Assembly: GCF_039621805.1 (NCBI RefSeq)
Contig: NZ_CP155075.1
Location: forward strand, 930,001-994,000
Length of the DNA stretch: 64,000 nucleotides
Reading direction: 5' to 3'
Source: Paraburkholderia sp. PREW-6R
GTDB lineage: Bacteria > Pseudomonadota > Gammaproteobacteria > Burkholderiales > Burkholderiaceae
The translations under genes and the position numbers were made by a program. How positions within the stretch are numbered: the first letter of the stretch is position 1; each line of letters begins with the position of its first letter. Under the pieces are notes generated by a model, which worked only from the letters and a program-made list of their open reading frames with translations, did not search any database and had not been told where the DNA came from. Of the stretch, positions 8,037-16,813 are shown piece by piece.

Positions 8037-8552
8037 ATGACCGACTCCATCATCGAAGCGCTGCAAGCGCGGCTTCGCGCGCTCGAAGCGCACAACGCGG
8101 TACGCCACACCATCGCGCGTTATATGGCATTGTGCGACGTGCCCGCGCGCGCGCTCGAAGGCGAATCGCTCGCTGCGCTTTTCACCGACGACGCGGTATG
8201 GGAAGGCGTCGGCCCGCAATACGCGCACAAGTTCGGCAAGCTCGAAGGACCGGGGCCGATCGTCGGGATGCTGCAGCGCTATCTGCCGCCCACGCCGCAT
8301 TTCACGATCAACGTGCACTTCCTGAGCTCGGAGCATATCGTGGTCGACGGCGACCATGCGAGGGGACGCTGGATCATGCTTCAGGCGTCCGGTTACACGG
8401 ACGCTGAAGCGCAGCTGATCTCGGCGCGCCTCGTCGTGGATTTCGTGCCCTCTCCCCACGACGATTCGGTGTGGCTGATCCGGCGCTTCACCACCGAGCG
8501 CCTTTTCGATGCACCATGGAACCTCAATCCGGCCGTAGGAGTTTCAACATGA
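8037..8552 (+). CDS. iacI: SnoaL/NTF2-like protein (IacI-like)
   Basis: A 171-residue NTF2/SnoaL-fold protein of the kind annotated as nuclear transport factor 2 family. Typical parts are an N-terminal helix (EALQARLRALEAHNAVRHTIARYMALCDV), a middle ALFTDDAVWEGVGPQYAHKFGKLEGPGPIVGMLQRYLP, and HFTINVHFLSSEHIVVDGDHARGRWIMLQ, followed by strands ending in the WLIRRFTTERLFDAPW region. It starts two bases after the iacB stop and its TGA overlaps the next ATG, so it lies inside a tight operon. IacI is reported to help an IAA pathway step in other species without an assigned enzyme activity. Confidence 0.82.
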   Translation: MTDSIIEALQARLRALEAHNAVRHTIARYMALCDVPARALEGESLAALFTDDAVWEGVGPQYAHKFGKLEGPGPIVGMLQRYLPPTPHFTINVHFLSSEHIVVDGDHARGRWIMLQASGYTDAEAQLISARLVVDFVPSPHDDSVWLIRRFTTERLFDAPWNLNPAVGVST

Positions 8553-9703
8553 ACGTGTATCTCCAGGAGTTCGATTTAAGCGCTGACGGTGCCGGCGGCG
8601 CGACTAGCCGCGCCAACGCGCCGACTATCGCGATCAAGGACAGCATCGACATCGCCGGGTATCCGACCACGGGGGCGAGCCGCTCGCTCGCCGATGCGCC
8701 GGGCGCCTCCGACCATGCGCACGTCGTGCGACGCCTGCTCGACGCAGGCTGGCATATCACCGGCAAAACCAACATGCACGAACTCGCGTTCGGCATGACC
8801 GGTATCAACGATTTTTGCGGCACGCCGCCGAATCCGCAAGACGAGTCGCGTATTCCGGGCGGTTCGTCGAGCGGCTCGGCGTCGGCAGTGGGATTGAAGC
8901 TCGTCGACGCCGCACTCGGCACGGACACTGGCGGATCGATTCGCGGCCCGGCTGCATGCTGCGGCGTCGTCGGTCTGAAGCCCACGTTCGCACGCGTGTC
9001 ACGCGAGGGCGTCGCGCCCCGCGAGACCACGCTCGATTGCGTCGGCCCGTTCGCGCGGGACATGAAGACGATCGTCGACGTCATGCTCGCAATCGACCCG
9101 TCGTTCGACGCAAACCGCGCGCGGCGAGATGTTTCGAATGCAAGGGTCGGCATGCTTGAAGTCGAAGCCGACGGCGAGATCGTAGATGCGGTTGCATCGG
9201 CGATCTCACGCACGGGCCTGTCGACACGCGACGTCCGTGTCGATTCGATGAAAGACGCGTTCACTGCAGGCCTTGCGGTCATCAATGCAGAAACGTGGCG
9301 CGCGTTCGGTCACCTGGTGGAAAGCGGCAAGCTCGGTGCCGATGTCGACACCCGTCTGCGCGCCGCTTCGAAAACGACACCCGCCGATCTGGAAGCGGCC
9401 GAACGCGTGCGACGCGAGTTCACGGCCAAAGTCGACGCTGCACTGAACGAGGTGGATGTGCTCGTGCTGCCCACGATGCCTTCGTTCCCGATCACGCTCG
9501 ACGCCGCGCGGGCCGGTGCGTCGGTGATCGCGATGTCGTCGCTGATTCGCCCGTTCAATCTCAGTGGTCATCCGGCGTTGACCCTGCCGGTCGCAGTCGA
9601 AGGTTCGGCGTTAAAGGCGGGCTTGCAGATCGTCGGCCGCAAGGGCGACGACGAAACCGTGTGCGCGGTGGCCGCGCAAATCGAAGCGATGCTTGCGGGC
9701 TGA
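8549..9703 (+). CDS. iacH: Amidase-signature hydrolase (IacH-like)
   Basis: A 384-residue amidase-signature enzyme with the Ser-cisSer-Lys triad: K30 in AIKDSIDIAG, the cis-Ser in GGSSSGS (about S106), and nucleophile S130 in GTDTGGSIRGPA. The spacing of 24 residues between the two serines is the family norm. At 384 residues it is shorter than most amidases (450-500), mainly at the N-terminus. ATG 8549 overlaps the stop of iacI (ATGA); the frame open from 8471 is a shadow. In iac clusters IacH is thought to hydrolyse an amide intermediate after indole ring oxidation. Confidence 0.88.
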   Translation: MNVYLQEFDLSADGAGGATSRANAPTIAIKDSIDIAGYPTTGASRSLADAPGASDHAHVVRRLLDAGWHITGKTNMHELAFGMTGINDFCGTPPNPQDESRIPGGSSSGSASAVGLKLVDAALGTDTGGSIRGPAACCGVVGLKPTFARVSREGVAPRETTLDCVGPFARDMKTIVDVMLAIDPSFDANRARRDVSNARVGMLEVEADGEIVDAVASAISRTGLSTRDVRVDSMKDAFTAGLAVINAETWRAFGHLVESGKLGADVDTRLRAASKTTPADLEAAERVRREFTAKVDAALNEVDVLVLPTMPSFPITLDAARAGASVIAMSSLIRPFNLSGHPALTLPVAVEGSALKAGLQIVGRKGDDETVCAVAAQIEAMLAG

Positions 9704-9733
9704 GACGCCGCCCACGGAAAAGGAATCGATGCC

Positions 9734-10477
9734 ATGTCCAGAAGAGTCGTGCTGGTAACGGGCGCCGCGCGAGGGCTTGGCGCGGTTGTCGCGCGCTGCT
9801 TTCACGCGGCCGGCTACAACGTCGCGCTGGGCGACATCGCGCTGGACGCCGCAGGCACGCTCGCGCACGAATTGAGCAGCGACGGGTCGAGTGCTTTCGC
9901 GCTCAAACTCGACGTGACGTCGAAGCGCGATTTTGAAAACGCACGCGACGCTTTGCTTGCGCGCTGGGGGGCGATAGATGCACTCGTGAACAACGCGGGT
10001 GCGTCGAAGGTGGTGCCCGTCATGGAAATTAGCGGCGAGCAGTTCGATCAGGTGATCGATGTCAATCTGCGCAGCGTCCTGTTCGGCTGCCAGGTGTTCG
10101 GTCAGTACTTCGCAGATCGCGGCGTGGGGCGCATCGTGAACATCGCGTCGCTTGCGGGACAAAACGGCGGCTCGGCCACCGGCGCGCACTATGCGGCCGC
10201 GAAGGGCGGCGCGCTCACGCTCACCAAAGTGTTCGCGCGCGATCTCGCTTCGCGCGGCGTGACGGTCAATGCAATCTCGCCGGGCCCGCTCGATCTGCCG
10301 ATCGTCCACGAGAGCGTTCCCGCCGACCAGCTGCAACAGGTTATCGCCGGGATCCCGGTCAAAAAGCTGGGCTCAGCGGAGTACATCGCGGATGTCGCCG
10401 TGTTGCTAGCCTCAGCCGATGCCTACTTCGCCAATGGCGCGTGCTGGGACGTGAACGGTGGGCTGTTCATGCGTTGA
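9734..10477 (+). CDS. iacE: Short-chain dehydrogenase/reductase (IacE-like)
   Basis: A classical 247-residue SDR. Cofactor motif TGAARGLG is at residues 9-16, followed by LDV and NNAGAS. The catalytic set is S139 (NIASLAG), Y153 and K157 (YAAAK). The C-terminal segment carries NAISPGPLDLPIV and NGACWDVNGGLFMR, as in FabG-like enzymes. IacE in IAA degraders acts on a hydroxylated 2-oxindole-type intermediate. It is the last gene of the plus-strand run iacC to iacE, separated from iacH by 30 bases containing an AGGAATCG ribosome binding site. Confidence 0.87.
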   Translation: MSRRVVLVTGAARGLGAVVARCFHAAGYNVALGDIALDAAGTLAHELSSDGSSAFALKLDVTSKRDFENARDALLARWGAIDALVNNAGASKVVPVMEISGEQFDQVIDVNLRSVLFGCQVFGQYFADRGVGRIVNIASLAGQNGGSATGAHYAAAKGGALTLTKVFARDLASRGVTVNAISPGPLDLPIVHESVPADQLQQVIAGIPVKKLGSAEYIADVAVLLASADAYFANGACWDVNGGLFMR

Positions 10478-10697
10478 ACAGTTCGCTGCTGCCGCACTCG
10501 ATCTTGCTAGCAATGTCCACAGGAGCGAGCCGCGACCGCTGCCGGCTCGGCAAAGCGTACCGACGATAGAATCAGCGCCGCACGTAAGGATTTGAACCAT
10601 GCCCGATTCTATGCCATGCTGCTGTCGCCCAACATCGTGAGAAAAATGAGGGCGTACGCCGGAGACCAGTCCTGTTGTCCATTCCTTCGGAGGAGAC

Positions 10698-12374
10698 ATG
10701 ATTGCGACATCGAAAGTTCGCTGCAGCATTGCTATCGCCCTGAGTTCACCACGCCTGGCAGCCGGTCCCCGTCGACACCGAAGCGTGAAGCAGACGGCGG
10801 CCGTTTCGGGATTCGTTGTCCTCACCTGTCTATCTAATGTCTGCTTCGCAGACACCCAGGTCGGTAGTACGCTTCCACCGCCTCCGGACAAGCTGTACGG
10901 CGATTTGTTCGTCGCGGTCCAGACCGCACAGATCTACCCGGACCAGAAGACATTCGTCGATGCGACGCCGAACGCGGATCCGGCCGCGATCGTCCAGCTG
11001 TATGAACAGCAAAAGAACAATCCCGGCTTTTCGCTGGCAAACTTCGTGAGTCAATACTTCACACCGCCCAGCGAGCCGGTGATCACACCGCCCCCGAATC
11101 AGACCCTGCGCGAACATATCGACTGGCTGTGGCCCGCCCTCACGCGGACCACGACGAGCGCGCCGCCAAACAGCTCCCTGATTCCATTGCCGAAGCCTTA
11201 TGTCGTGCCAGGCGGACGCTTCCGCGAGGGCTACTATTGGGACACCTATTTCACGATGTTGGGTCTCCAGGAATCCGGCCGGGAGGATCTCGTCGACGAC
11301 ATGCTCGACAACTTCGCGTACGAGATCAATACATTCGGCCACATTCCGAACGGCAATCGCACGTATTATCTGGACCGTTCACAGCCGCCGTTTTTCTCGT
11401 ACATGGTGACGCTCGCCGCGAAAGTGGAAGGCACTCAGGTGTATCAGAAGTATCTGCCGGCTCTGCGCAAGGAGTACGCATACTGGATGCAGGGTGAACG
11501 CTCGACCCGCCCAGGTGACGCGACCCGCAACGTCGTGGTCATGCCGGACCATACGGTGCTGAACCGCTATTGGGACGAGCTCGATACACCGCGCGACGAG
11601 TCGTACCTGGAGGACGTGCAGACCGCACAGCAGGCCACCGGACGGACTCCGGGCGAGGTGTATCGTGAGCTGCGCGCGACCGCCGAAAGCGGCTGGGATT
11701 TCAGCTCACGCTGGTTCGGCGACAACATGTCGCTCGCGACGGTCCGGACCACCTCGATCATCCCCGTCGATCTGAACAGCCTGCTGTTTCACCTGGAAAC
11801 GACCATAGCGCAAGGCTGTGGCGAGGTCCACGATTTCCGCTGTGTGGGCGAATTCGCCGAGCGCGCGGTGAAACGTGCGGTGGGCATCAACCGGTATCTG
11901 TGGAATGCCAACGGCTATTACGGGGACTATGACTGGAAGCTCGGGAAGCCTCGGGACAACAGGACGGCGGCGATGCTGTATCCGCTGTTCGTCGGTGCGG
12001 CATGGCCGGACCGCGCGCAGAAGACAGCCCAACAGGTACGATCGACACTTCTGCAGCCGGGAGGGCTCGTAACGACCACCTACAACACGACGCAGCAATG
12101 GGACGCGCCGAATGGCTGGGCGCCGCTGCACTGGATTGCGATCGAAGGTCTGACGCGTTACAAGCAGGATGCGCTCGCGCAACAGATCGGCACGCGATTT
12201 TTGACGGACGTTAAAGGCCTTTATGCGTCCGATAAAAAGCTGGTCGAGAAGTACGTGGTAGAAGGCGCGGGAACTGGCGGCGGAGGCGGAGGCGAATATC
12301 CATTGCAGGACGGCTTCGGGTGGACCAACGGCGTGACGCTCAAACTGCTCGATCTTTACAGCCCCGGCGAATAA
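10698..12374 (+). CDS. treA: Periplasmic trehalase, GH37
   Basis: A 558-residue glycoside hydrolase family 37 trehalase that splits trehalose into two glucose. Signature 1, PGGRFREGYYWDTYF, begins at P171, and signature 2, QWDAPNGWAP, begins at Q467. The glycine-rich segment near the C-terminus (GTGGGGGGEYPLQDGFGWTNGV) is typical of the family. The start is supported by a strong GGAGGAG ribosome binding site at 10689-10695. An export signal is likely: a hydrophobic stretch (VSGFVVLTCLSNVCFA) ends near residue 51, giving an unusually long n-region. The gene stands alone with a hairpin after its stop. Periplasmic location is inferred from the signal. Confidence 0.95.
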   Translation: MIATSKVRCSIAIALSSPRLAAGPRRHRSVKQTAAVSGFVVLTCLSNVCFADTQVGSTLPPPPDKLYGDLFVAVQTAQIYPDQKTFVDATPNADPAAIVQLYEQQKNNPGFSLANFVSQYFTPPSEPVITPPPNQTLREHIDWLWPALTRTTTSAPPNSSLIPLPKPYVVPGGRFREGYYWDTYFTMLGLQESGREDLVDDMLDNFAYEINTFGHIPNGNRTYYLDRSQPPFFSYMVTLAAKVEGTQVYQKYLPALRKEYAYWMQGERSTRPGDATRNVVVMPDHTVLNRYWDELDTPRDESYLEDVQTAQQATGRTPGEVYRELRATAESGWDFSSRWFGDNMSLATVRTTSIIPVDLNSLLFHLETTIAQGCGEVHDFRCVGEFAERAVKRAVGINRYLWNANGYYGDYDWKLGKPRDNRTAAMLYPLFVGAAWPDRAQKTAQQVRSTLLQPGGLVTTTYNTTQQWDAPNGWAPLHWIAIEGLTRYKQDALAQQIGTRFLTDVKGLYASDKKLVEKYVVEGAGTGGGGGGEYPLQDGFGWTNGVTLKLLDLYSPGE

Positions 12375-12384
12375 CGCCGGCAAT

Positions 12385-12424
12385 GGCGACGCGCATACAG
12401 TCAGCAACTGATGTGCGCGTCGCC
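12385..12424 (+). terminator. Strong hairpin after trehalase gene
   Basis: The arms GGCGACGCGCA (12385-12395) and TGCGCGTCGCC (12414-12424) are perfectly complementary over 11 bp. Inside them CAGT/ACTG (12398-12401, 12407-12410) can extend the stem around the loop CAGCA. It begins 10 bases after the treA stop. No T-run follows, so it may be a processing/stability hairpin or a weak intrinsic terminator. The rest of the 12375-12850 spacer holds no gene I can support. Confidence 0.6.
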
Positions 12425-12850
12425 GTTCCTGAACAAGATGGGTACGGTTCGCACCGGGCAGGGCGGAGCTTGCCAGGAGACCATCCACGACATACGGTTG
12501 CCTCTGTCCAGCGCAGGCGACGTCGCATGGCGACGTCTGTCCAGATGGACTCACAAGCAATATGCGCTTTATGTTGTCGGGGTGAAGCGCATCAGGAGGC
12601 TGCGCGTTATCCAATGCGTCTGAAAATGGTCTGCGAGCTGCGGGCGGAATCGATGTGAGGCGCTGGACCGCCCGATCGCCGTCGGTTATTGTGCGGATAA
12701 TCCGCGACGCGCATGAGGTCAGGACACACCGGTTGCACTATGAGTCGGTGTGCTGTCGGACTTGTTCTCAAGCTTTGTCGGCGGCCTATCTATACACAGA
12801 GACGAGCGGGTCATTGGCCTGCTCGCCTGGCGCACCAGAAGGAAATGCGG

Positions 12851-13906
12851 ATGGAGGCAACCCTTGAACACCTGTCTGAAACGGTCGCAAGCGCAGGCAC
12901 GCTGGAAGAGCTGTCGCGGCCGCTGCTCGAAATGCTGCAACTCGTCACCGGCCTGGAATCGGCCTATCTGACTTCAATCGATCTCGACGCGCAGTTGCAG
13001 TCGATCACATACGCGCGCAATGCCGGCGAACTGCACATCCCGGAAGGACTCACCGTTCCGTGGGCCGACACACTCTGCAAGCGGTGCCTTGAGCAAGGCC
13101 GGCGCGTCGTGTCCAACGTTGGCGAAGTGTGGGGCGACTCGCAGGCCGCCGCCGCGCTCGGCATCCAGACCTATGCAAGCGCACCCGTGTCCAGCAGCGA
13201 TGGCCGCATCATCGGCACGCTCTGCGCGGCGAGCCGCGGCAGCCAGACGCTCGGGCCTCGCGCCCGTACTGCACTCAACCTCTTTTCCCGCCTGATTGCG
13301 CAGCACGTCGAACGTGAGCAGCTGGTTGCCGAACTCAAACGTTCAAATGACTACCTGACGCGTTTTGCGATGACAGACTCGCTTACCGAATTGCCGAACC
13401 GCCGGGCCTTCAGGGATGAACTTGGCAGGCTTCTCGCACGCTCGGCTCGCGACGGCTCCTATGTACTCGTGGGAATGCTCGACCTCGACGGGTTCAAGCA
13501 GATCAACGATGAATACGGCCACACCACGGGCGACCTCCTCCTCCAGCAGTGCGCAGGGCGGCTCGCCGGTATGGCACGCAACACCGACATACTTGCCCGC
13601 ATCGGCGGCGATGAGTTCGCCTTTGCGGGACCTGGGCCAGCTACCGAGGAGGAGGCGACGAAAGAGGCGGAAGAACTTGCAGCGCAAGCGAGGGCCGTCA
13701 CCGCCGGCAGTTATACACTGCGGGGCAGTCGGATCGACTACCCGGGCGCGAGCGCGGGCGTCGTTGCGGTACGGTTCGTGAGCGTGGGGCAGGCGATCGA
13801 ACTGGCAGACGCGGCCATGTACCAGAGCAAGAAAGACCGGCGCCGCCTGTTTGACACGCGGGCCGAGAGCCGGTCTGCGGCACGTCAGCCGCCGGGCGGG
13901 CGCTGA
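12851..13906 (+). CDS. GAF-GGDEF diguanylate cyclase
   Basis: About 351 residues. The N-terminal half is a GAF sensory domain (GLESAYLTSIDLDAQLQSITYARNAGELHIPEG... then SDGRIIGTLCAAS). The C-terminal half is a GGDEF domain starting FAMTDSLTELPNRRAF, with the active site GGDEF at residues 252-256 intact. An RxxD I-site (RNTD) lies five residues ahead, so the enzyme should make c-di-GMP and be feedback-inhibited by it. ATG 12851 is chosen for the AGGA at 12840-12843. ATG 12845 and an open frame back to 12713 also exist. There is no membrane segment, so it should be a soluble cytoplasmic enzyme. Confidence 0.92.
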   Translation: MEATLEHLSETVASAGTLEELSRPLLEMLQLVTGLESAYLTSIDLDAQLQSITYARNAGELHIPEGLTVPWADTLCKRCLEQGRRVVSNVGEVWGDSQAAAALGIQTYASAPVSSSDGRIIGTLCAASRGSQTLGPRARTALNLFSRLIAQHVEREQLVAELKRSNDYLTRFAMTDSLTELPNRRAFRDELGRLLARSARDGSYVLVGMLDLDGFKQINDEYGHTTGDLLLQQCAGRLAGMARNTDILARIGGDEFAFAGPGPATEEEATKEAEELAAQARAVTAGSYTLRGSRIDYPGASAGVVAVRFVSVGQAIELADAAMYQSKKDRRRLFDTRAESRSAARQPPGGR

Positions 13907-14130
13907 AGCATGCCGGGCGACGGCTTCTGAACGCCCATCCGTTGCTCCCGCCAGTCTTTCTTGTAGCAGTGGCCCACGCTCTTAGCGGTTGCAGCGATGG
14001 TCGCTGCATTGCCAGCGCAGACGGATGAAAGTCCGACCATCCGCCCGATCGCATTGGTTTGCGACCGCCTGATACAACTTGAGTCGCGGAAGCAAAACCA
14101 TGCTCTGCTTTCCGTCCTACGGTGTTCAGT

Positions 14131-14517
14131 TCAAGCCTGAACGAGTTCCTCGACCGTAAGTTCGATGGAGTGCCGTCTGGCCATTTCGTCAAGCTGCGCT
14201 GCCCAGTCTTCCACTTGGGCAGCGTCATGCAGGTCTTCGAGATCCTGCAGCAGGGCAGCGACTCGCGGCTCATACACGTTCACGCCCGACCTCGCCAGGG
14301 CCTGCAATAGTGGACCGTCCTGTCCAGCCTTGTAGTAGCTGATTCCCAAGCCCTCAAGCTGCTCGCTGTAATGGCGGTCGTCGATCAGTACGCCAATTGC
14401 GCATCGGCGTCCGTCGCGTCCGCGCAGTCGGCAACTCCCGGCATCGTCCTCGGAAACAGCGCGCTGCCAAAGCAGATGCGAACGCACCGTCGCGAAAATC
14501 TCTTCCACGCTTTTCAT
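14131..14517 (-). CDS. Hypothetical protein, paralogue of the upstream neighbour
   Basis: A 128-residue protein starting MKSVEEIFATVRSHLL. It has a central motif CRLRGRDGRRCAIGVLIDD-x2-Y and a C-terminal SGVNVYEPRVAALLQDLEDLHD-x6-W. The same layout (IF..., R-G-x2-G-x-C-x-GAL, VNVY, LL-x2-LQ-x-VHD-x4-W) is found in the preceding gene on the same strand, so the pair is a tandem duplication that has diverged. The first gene has two cysteines flanking the RG..G motif. No known function. Related C-x-RG-x-DG-x2-CA-x-G-x-LI proteins occur as uncharacterised families in phages and proteobacteria, to my memory. The longer frame (to 14637) is not preferred because it runs into the upstream gene. Confidence 0.65.
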   Translation of the reverse strand: MKSVEEIFATVRSHLLWQRAVSEDDAGSCRLRGRDGRRCAIGVLIDDRHYSEQLEGLGISYYKAGQDGPLLQALARSGVNVYEPRVAALLQDLEDLHDAAQVEDWAAQLDEMARRHSIELTVEELVQA

Positions 14518-14536
14518 CTCTTGCCACTCCACTGCT

Positions 14537-14959
14537 TCATGCAGCCTGCTGAAGGCTTTGGGTCGACAAGCCGAACTGCGTGGCGATGGAGCGAAGACGG
14601 TCGCGCCATTCCCATGTGCCGAATACGTCATGCACATTCTGGAGGCAGCTCAGGAGATCGACCGTTTCCTGCGAGTACACATTGACCCTTGCCCTTAAGA
14701 GCGCGCGCTTGAGCGCTGCAACGCCGGCATCCATATAGCCGGGGATGCGCATCGGTTCAGCAAGAATGAAGCGGACTGGCACGCCTTCCATGGAGGTGCG
14801 GTAATCGTTTGGGCGTACCAGCGCGCCGACGGGACAGCCGCCACATCGTCCGCGATAGGCCCCGCCGCCGCCCGGCAAGAGCGACGCGGAGCGCTGGCTG
14901 AAAAGGTGGGCGACGCTTCGATCGAAGATCTGTTGATGAGTCAGCAATGCTTGGGACAT
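14537..14959 (-). CDS. Hypothetical protein, paralogue of the downstream neighbour
   Basis: A 140-residue protein starting MSQALLTHQQIFDRSVAHLF. It carries AYRGRCGGCPVGALVRPNDYRTSMEG in the middle and RARVNVYSQETVDLLSCLQNVHDVFGTWEWRDRL in the C-terminal third, aligning with the next gene (14131-14517) along its whole length. Here the cysteines form a close C-x2-C pair, unlike the wide pair of the paralogue. The gap between the genes is 19 bases, so they are probably co-transcribed. An alternative ATG is at 14983. No signal peptide or membrane segment. Function unknown. Confidence 0.65.
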   Translation of the reverse strand: MSQALLTHQQIFDRSVAHLFSQRSASLLPGGGGAYRGRCGGCPVGALVRPNDYRTSMEGVPVRFILAEPMRIPGYMDAGVAALKRALLRARVNVYSQETVDLLSCLQNVHDVFGTWEWRDRLRSIATQFGLSTQSLQQAA

Positions 14960-15106
14960 TCGTTTGCTCCAGCGGAAGTACATGGCCCTAGTATCGTCGG
15001 ATGGAACGAGCGTTCGTATTCAGACAAACCCTATTTTACCGGGAAGGCCGCGAAATCGGCATTTTCTACCGCTGACTCCTGACCGCGGCATCGGCATCCC
15101 GCAGCC

Positions 15107-15856
15107 TCACGCAGCAGTTCGTCCTCCGTTGACCCGAAGCACTTCGCCAGTCATGAAACTCGCTTTATCCGACGCCACAAAAACGATGGCCTCCGCGATC
15201 TCCTCAGGCGTTCCCGCACGTTTGAGCGGCACGGTGGCGAGCATTGCGGCCTTGCCCGATTCCGAACCCGTGATGCGGTCAAGCATTTCAGTCTGGATGG
15301 GCCCCGGCGCTACCGCGTTGACCCGAACATTGAACGCCGCCGTCTCGAGCGCAGCGGATTTCGTCAGGCCCTCGACCGCGTGCTTGCTGGCAACATAGAG
15401 TGCGTTGCGGGCGGCGCCGCGAATACCCATCGTTGACGATACATTGACAATGCTTCCGCCACCCTGGGCTGTCATGACGCGGATTTCATGTTTGAGCGCG
15501 AGCCACGTGCCGAGCACATTCGTATCGAAAACGAACGCATACTGGTCGACATTCTGCTCGACGATCGGTGCCGGGTCACCCTCGTAACCGGCGCTGTTCA
15601 CCGCAATATCCAGACGACCAAAGCGGGAAACGACGCGGTCGACCAGACCCTGGACCTGGTCCTCGAAACGCACGTCTGCCTGCACAAACTCCACATCGGC
15701 ACCCGACGAACGCAGCTGTTCTGCGAGCTTCCTGCCTTCGTCGAGCCGACGGCCCGAAATCACGAGCCGAGCTTTCTCTTCAGCAAAAGCAATGGCTGTC
15801 GCGCGACCAATTCCAGAAAGCGCGCCCGTCACAAGTACTACTGGCGAATGACTCAT
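15107..15856 (-). CDS. Short-chain dehydrogenase/reductase
   Basis: A 249-residue classical SDR. Cofactor motif GALSGIGRATA is near residue 12, followed by NSAG (a variant of NNAG) and the catalytic SSTMGIRGAARNALYVASKHAVEG segment with Ser, Tyr and Lys in place. The C-terminus is SFMTGEVLRVNGGRTAA. ATG 15856 is preferred to the open frame extending to 15928. It is the last gene of a five-gene minus-strand run beginning with the alpha/beta hydrolase at 20069. It may act on a keto/alcohol intermediate together with its SDR neighbour, but the substrate is not indicated. Confidence 0.88.
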   Translation of the reverse strand: MSHSPVVLVTGALSGIGRATAIAFAEEKARLVISGRRLDEGRKLAEQLRSSGADVEFVQADVRFEDQVQGLVDRVVSRFGRLDIAVNSAGYEGDPAPIVEQNVDQYAFVFDTNVLGTWLALKHEIRVMTAQGGGSIVNVSSTMGIRGAARNALYVASKHAVEGLTKSAALETAAFNVRVNAVAPGPIQTEMLDRITGSESGKAAMLATVPLKRAGTPEEIAEAIVFVASDKASFMTGEVLRVNGGRTAA

Positions 15857-15943
15857 GTCCGACTCCTTCGGTCCACCGGTTAAAAAAGATTCGAATTTCC
15901 GAGCCACGAAACGCGAGAATCGCGTCACATGGCTCGTGTTGCG

Positions 15944-16690
15944 TTACGCGCTATAGCCTCCGTCAACGGGAATGATTGCGCCGGTAATGAAGCTCGCCGC
16001 CGGGCTGGCGACGAAGGCCACCACGGAAGCGATCTCATCAGGCCGGCCAAAGCGTCCAAGCGCCGTGGCGGCTGCCTGCGCTTCGGCAAAGGGACTGTTA
16101 TCAGGATTCATCTCGGTGTTCGTCGAACCGGTTCCGATAACGTTCACGGTAATGCCCTTTGGGCCCAGATCCCGCGCAGCACCTTTGCTGTAGCCCTCAA
16201 TCGCGCGCTTCGTTGCGCTGTAATCAGCAAGGCCTGGCCACGTCGACCGCCATGCGAGGGCCGACGAAATGGAGATGATCCTGCCGCCGCTTTCCATCAC
16301 TCGCGAGGCTTCCCGAATCGCGGTTACCACGGCTTCGTAATTGATCTTCTGCTGTCGCTCGAAGCCCGATGTATCTTCAGTTTCGGCCACCGTGCCCGTC
16401 ACGAAAACAGCGGCGTTGTTGACCAGAATGTCGATCCGGCCCAACCGCTCGACCACTTCCGCAATCAATGCTTTAACCGCTGTTGGGTCCGCCTGGTCGG
16501 CCTTCAGGGCAATAGCCTTACCACCGGACGCTTCAATCGTTGCGATGACCTCTCTGGCTGCGGTCTCGCTGCTGGAATAACTTAGCGCTACGGTGGCGCC
16601 TTCCGCAGCGAGCTGGATGGCGGTTGCGGCGCCGATGCCGCGTGAGCCGCCCGTCACGAGAGCGATCTTTCCTTGAAGAGTATTGGCCAT
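15944..16690 (-). CDS. Short-chain dehydrogenase/reductase
   Basis: A 248-residue FabG-like SDR (MANTLQGKIALVTGGSRGIGAATAIQLAAEG). TGGSRGIG binds the cofactor, NNAAVF replaces NNAG, and SISSAL with YSATKRAIEGYSK gives the catalytic Ser-Tyr-Lys. ATG 16690 fits the family start; ATG 16702 (MDRIMAN) is an alternative. It is 87 bases upstream of the next SDR in the same operon. The two SDRs are clearly different in sequence, so this is not a recent duplication. Substrate unknown. Confidence 0.88.
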   Translation of the reverse strand: MANTLQGKIALVTGGSRGIGAATAIQLAAEGATVALSYSSSETAAREVIATIEASGGKAIALKADQADPTAVKALIAEVVERLGRIDILVNNAAVFVTGTVAETEDTSGFERQQKINYEAVVTAIREASRVMESGGRIISISSALAWRSTWPGLADYSATKRAIEGYSKGAARDLGPKGITVNVIGTGSTNTEMNPDNSPFAEAQAAATALGRFGRPDEIASVVAFVASPAASFITGAIIPVDGGYSA

Positions 16691-16813
16691 GATTCTGTCC
16701 ATTAAGTAGAGATTGAGTTGCGGGCACCCACCTCGCCCGATGATTTGTTAAACGCTGCAAACACGACTTGGAAAAACGTTGTGCGGAAGCTCGCTGCGGA
16801 CGACTGCCGCAAA

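Noticed and set aside
12279..12300. GGC/GGA repeat in the trehalase gene
   Set aside because: It encodes the glycine-rich loop conserved in trehalases, so it is a coding feature rather than a microsatellite.
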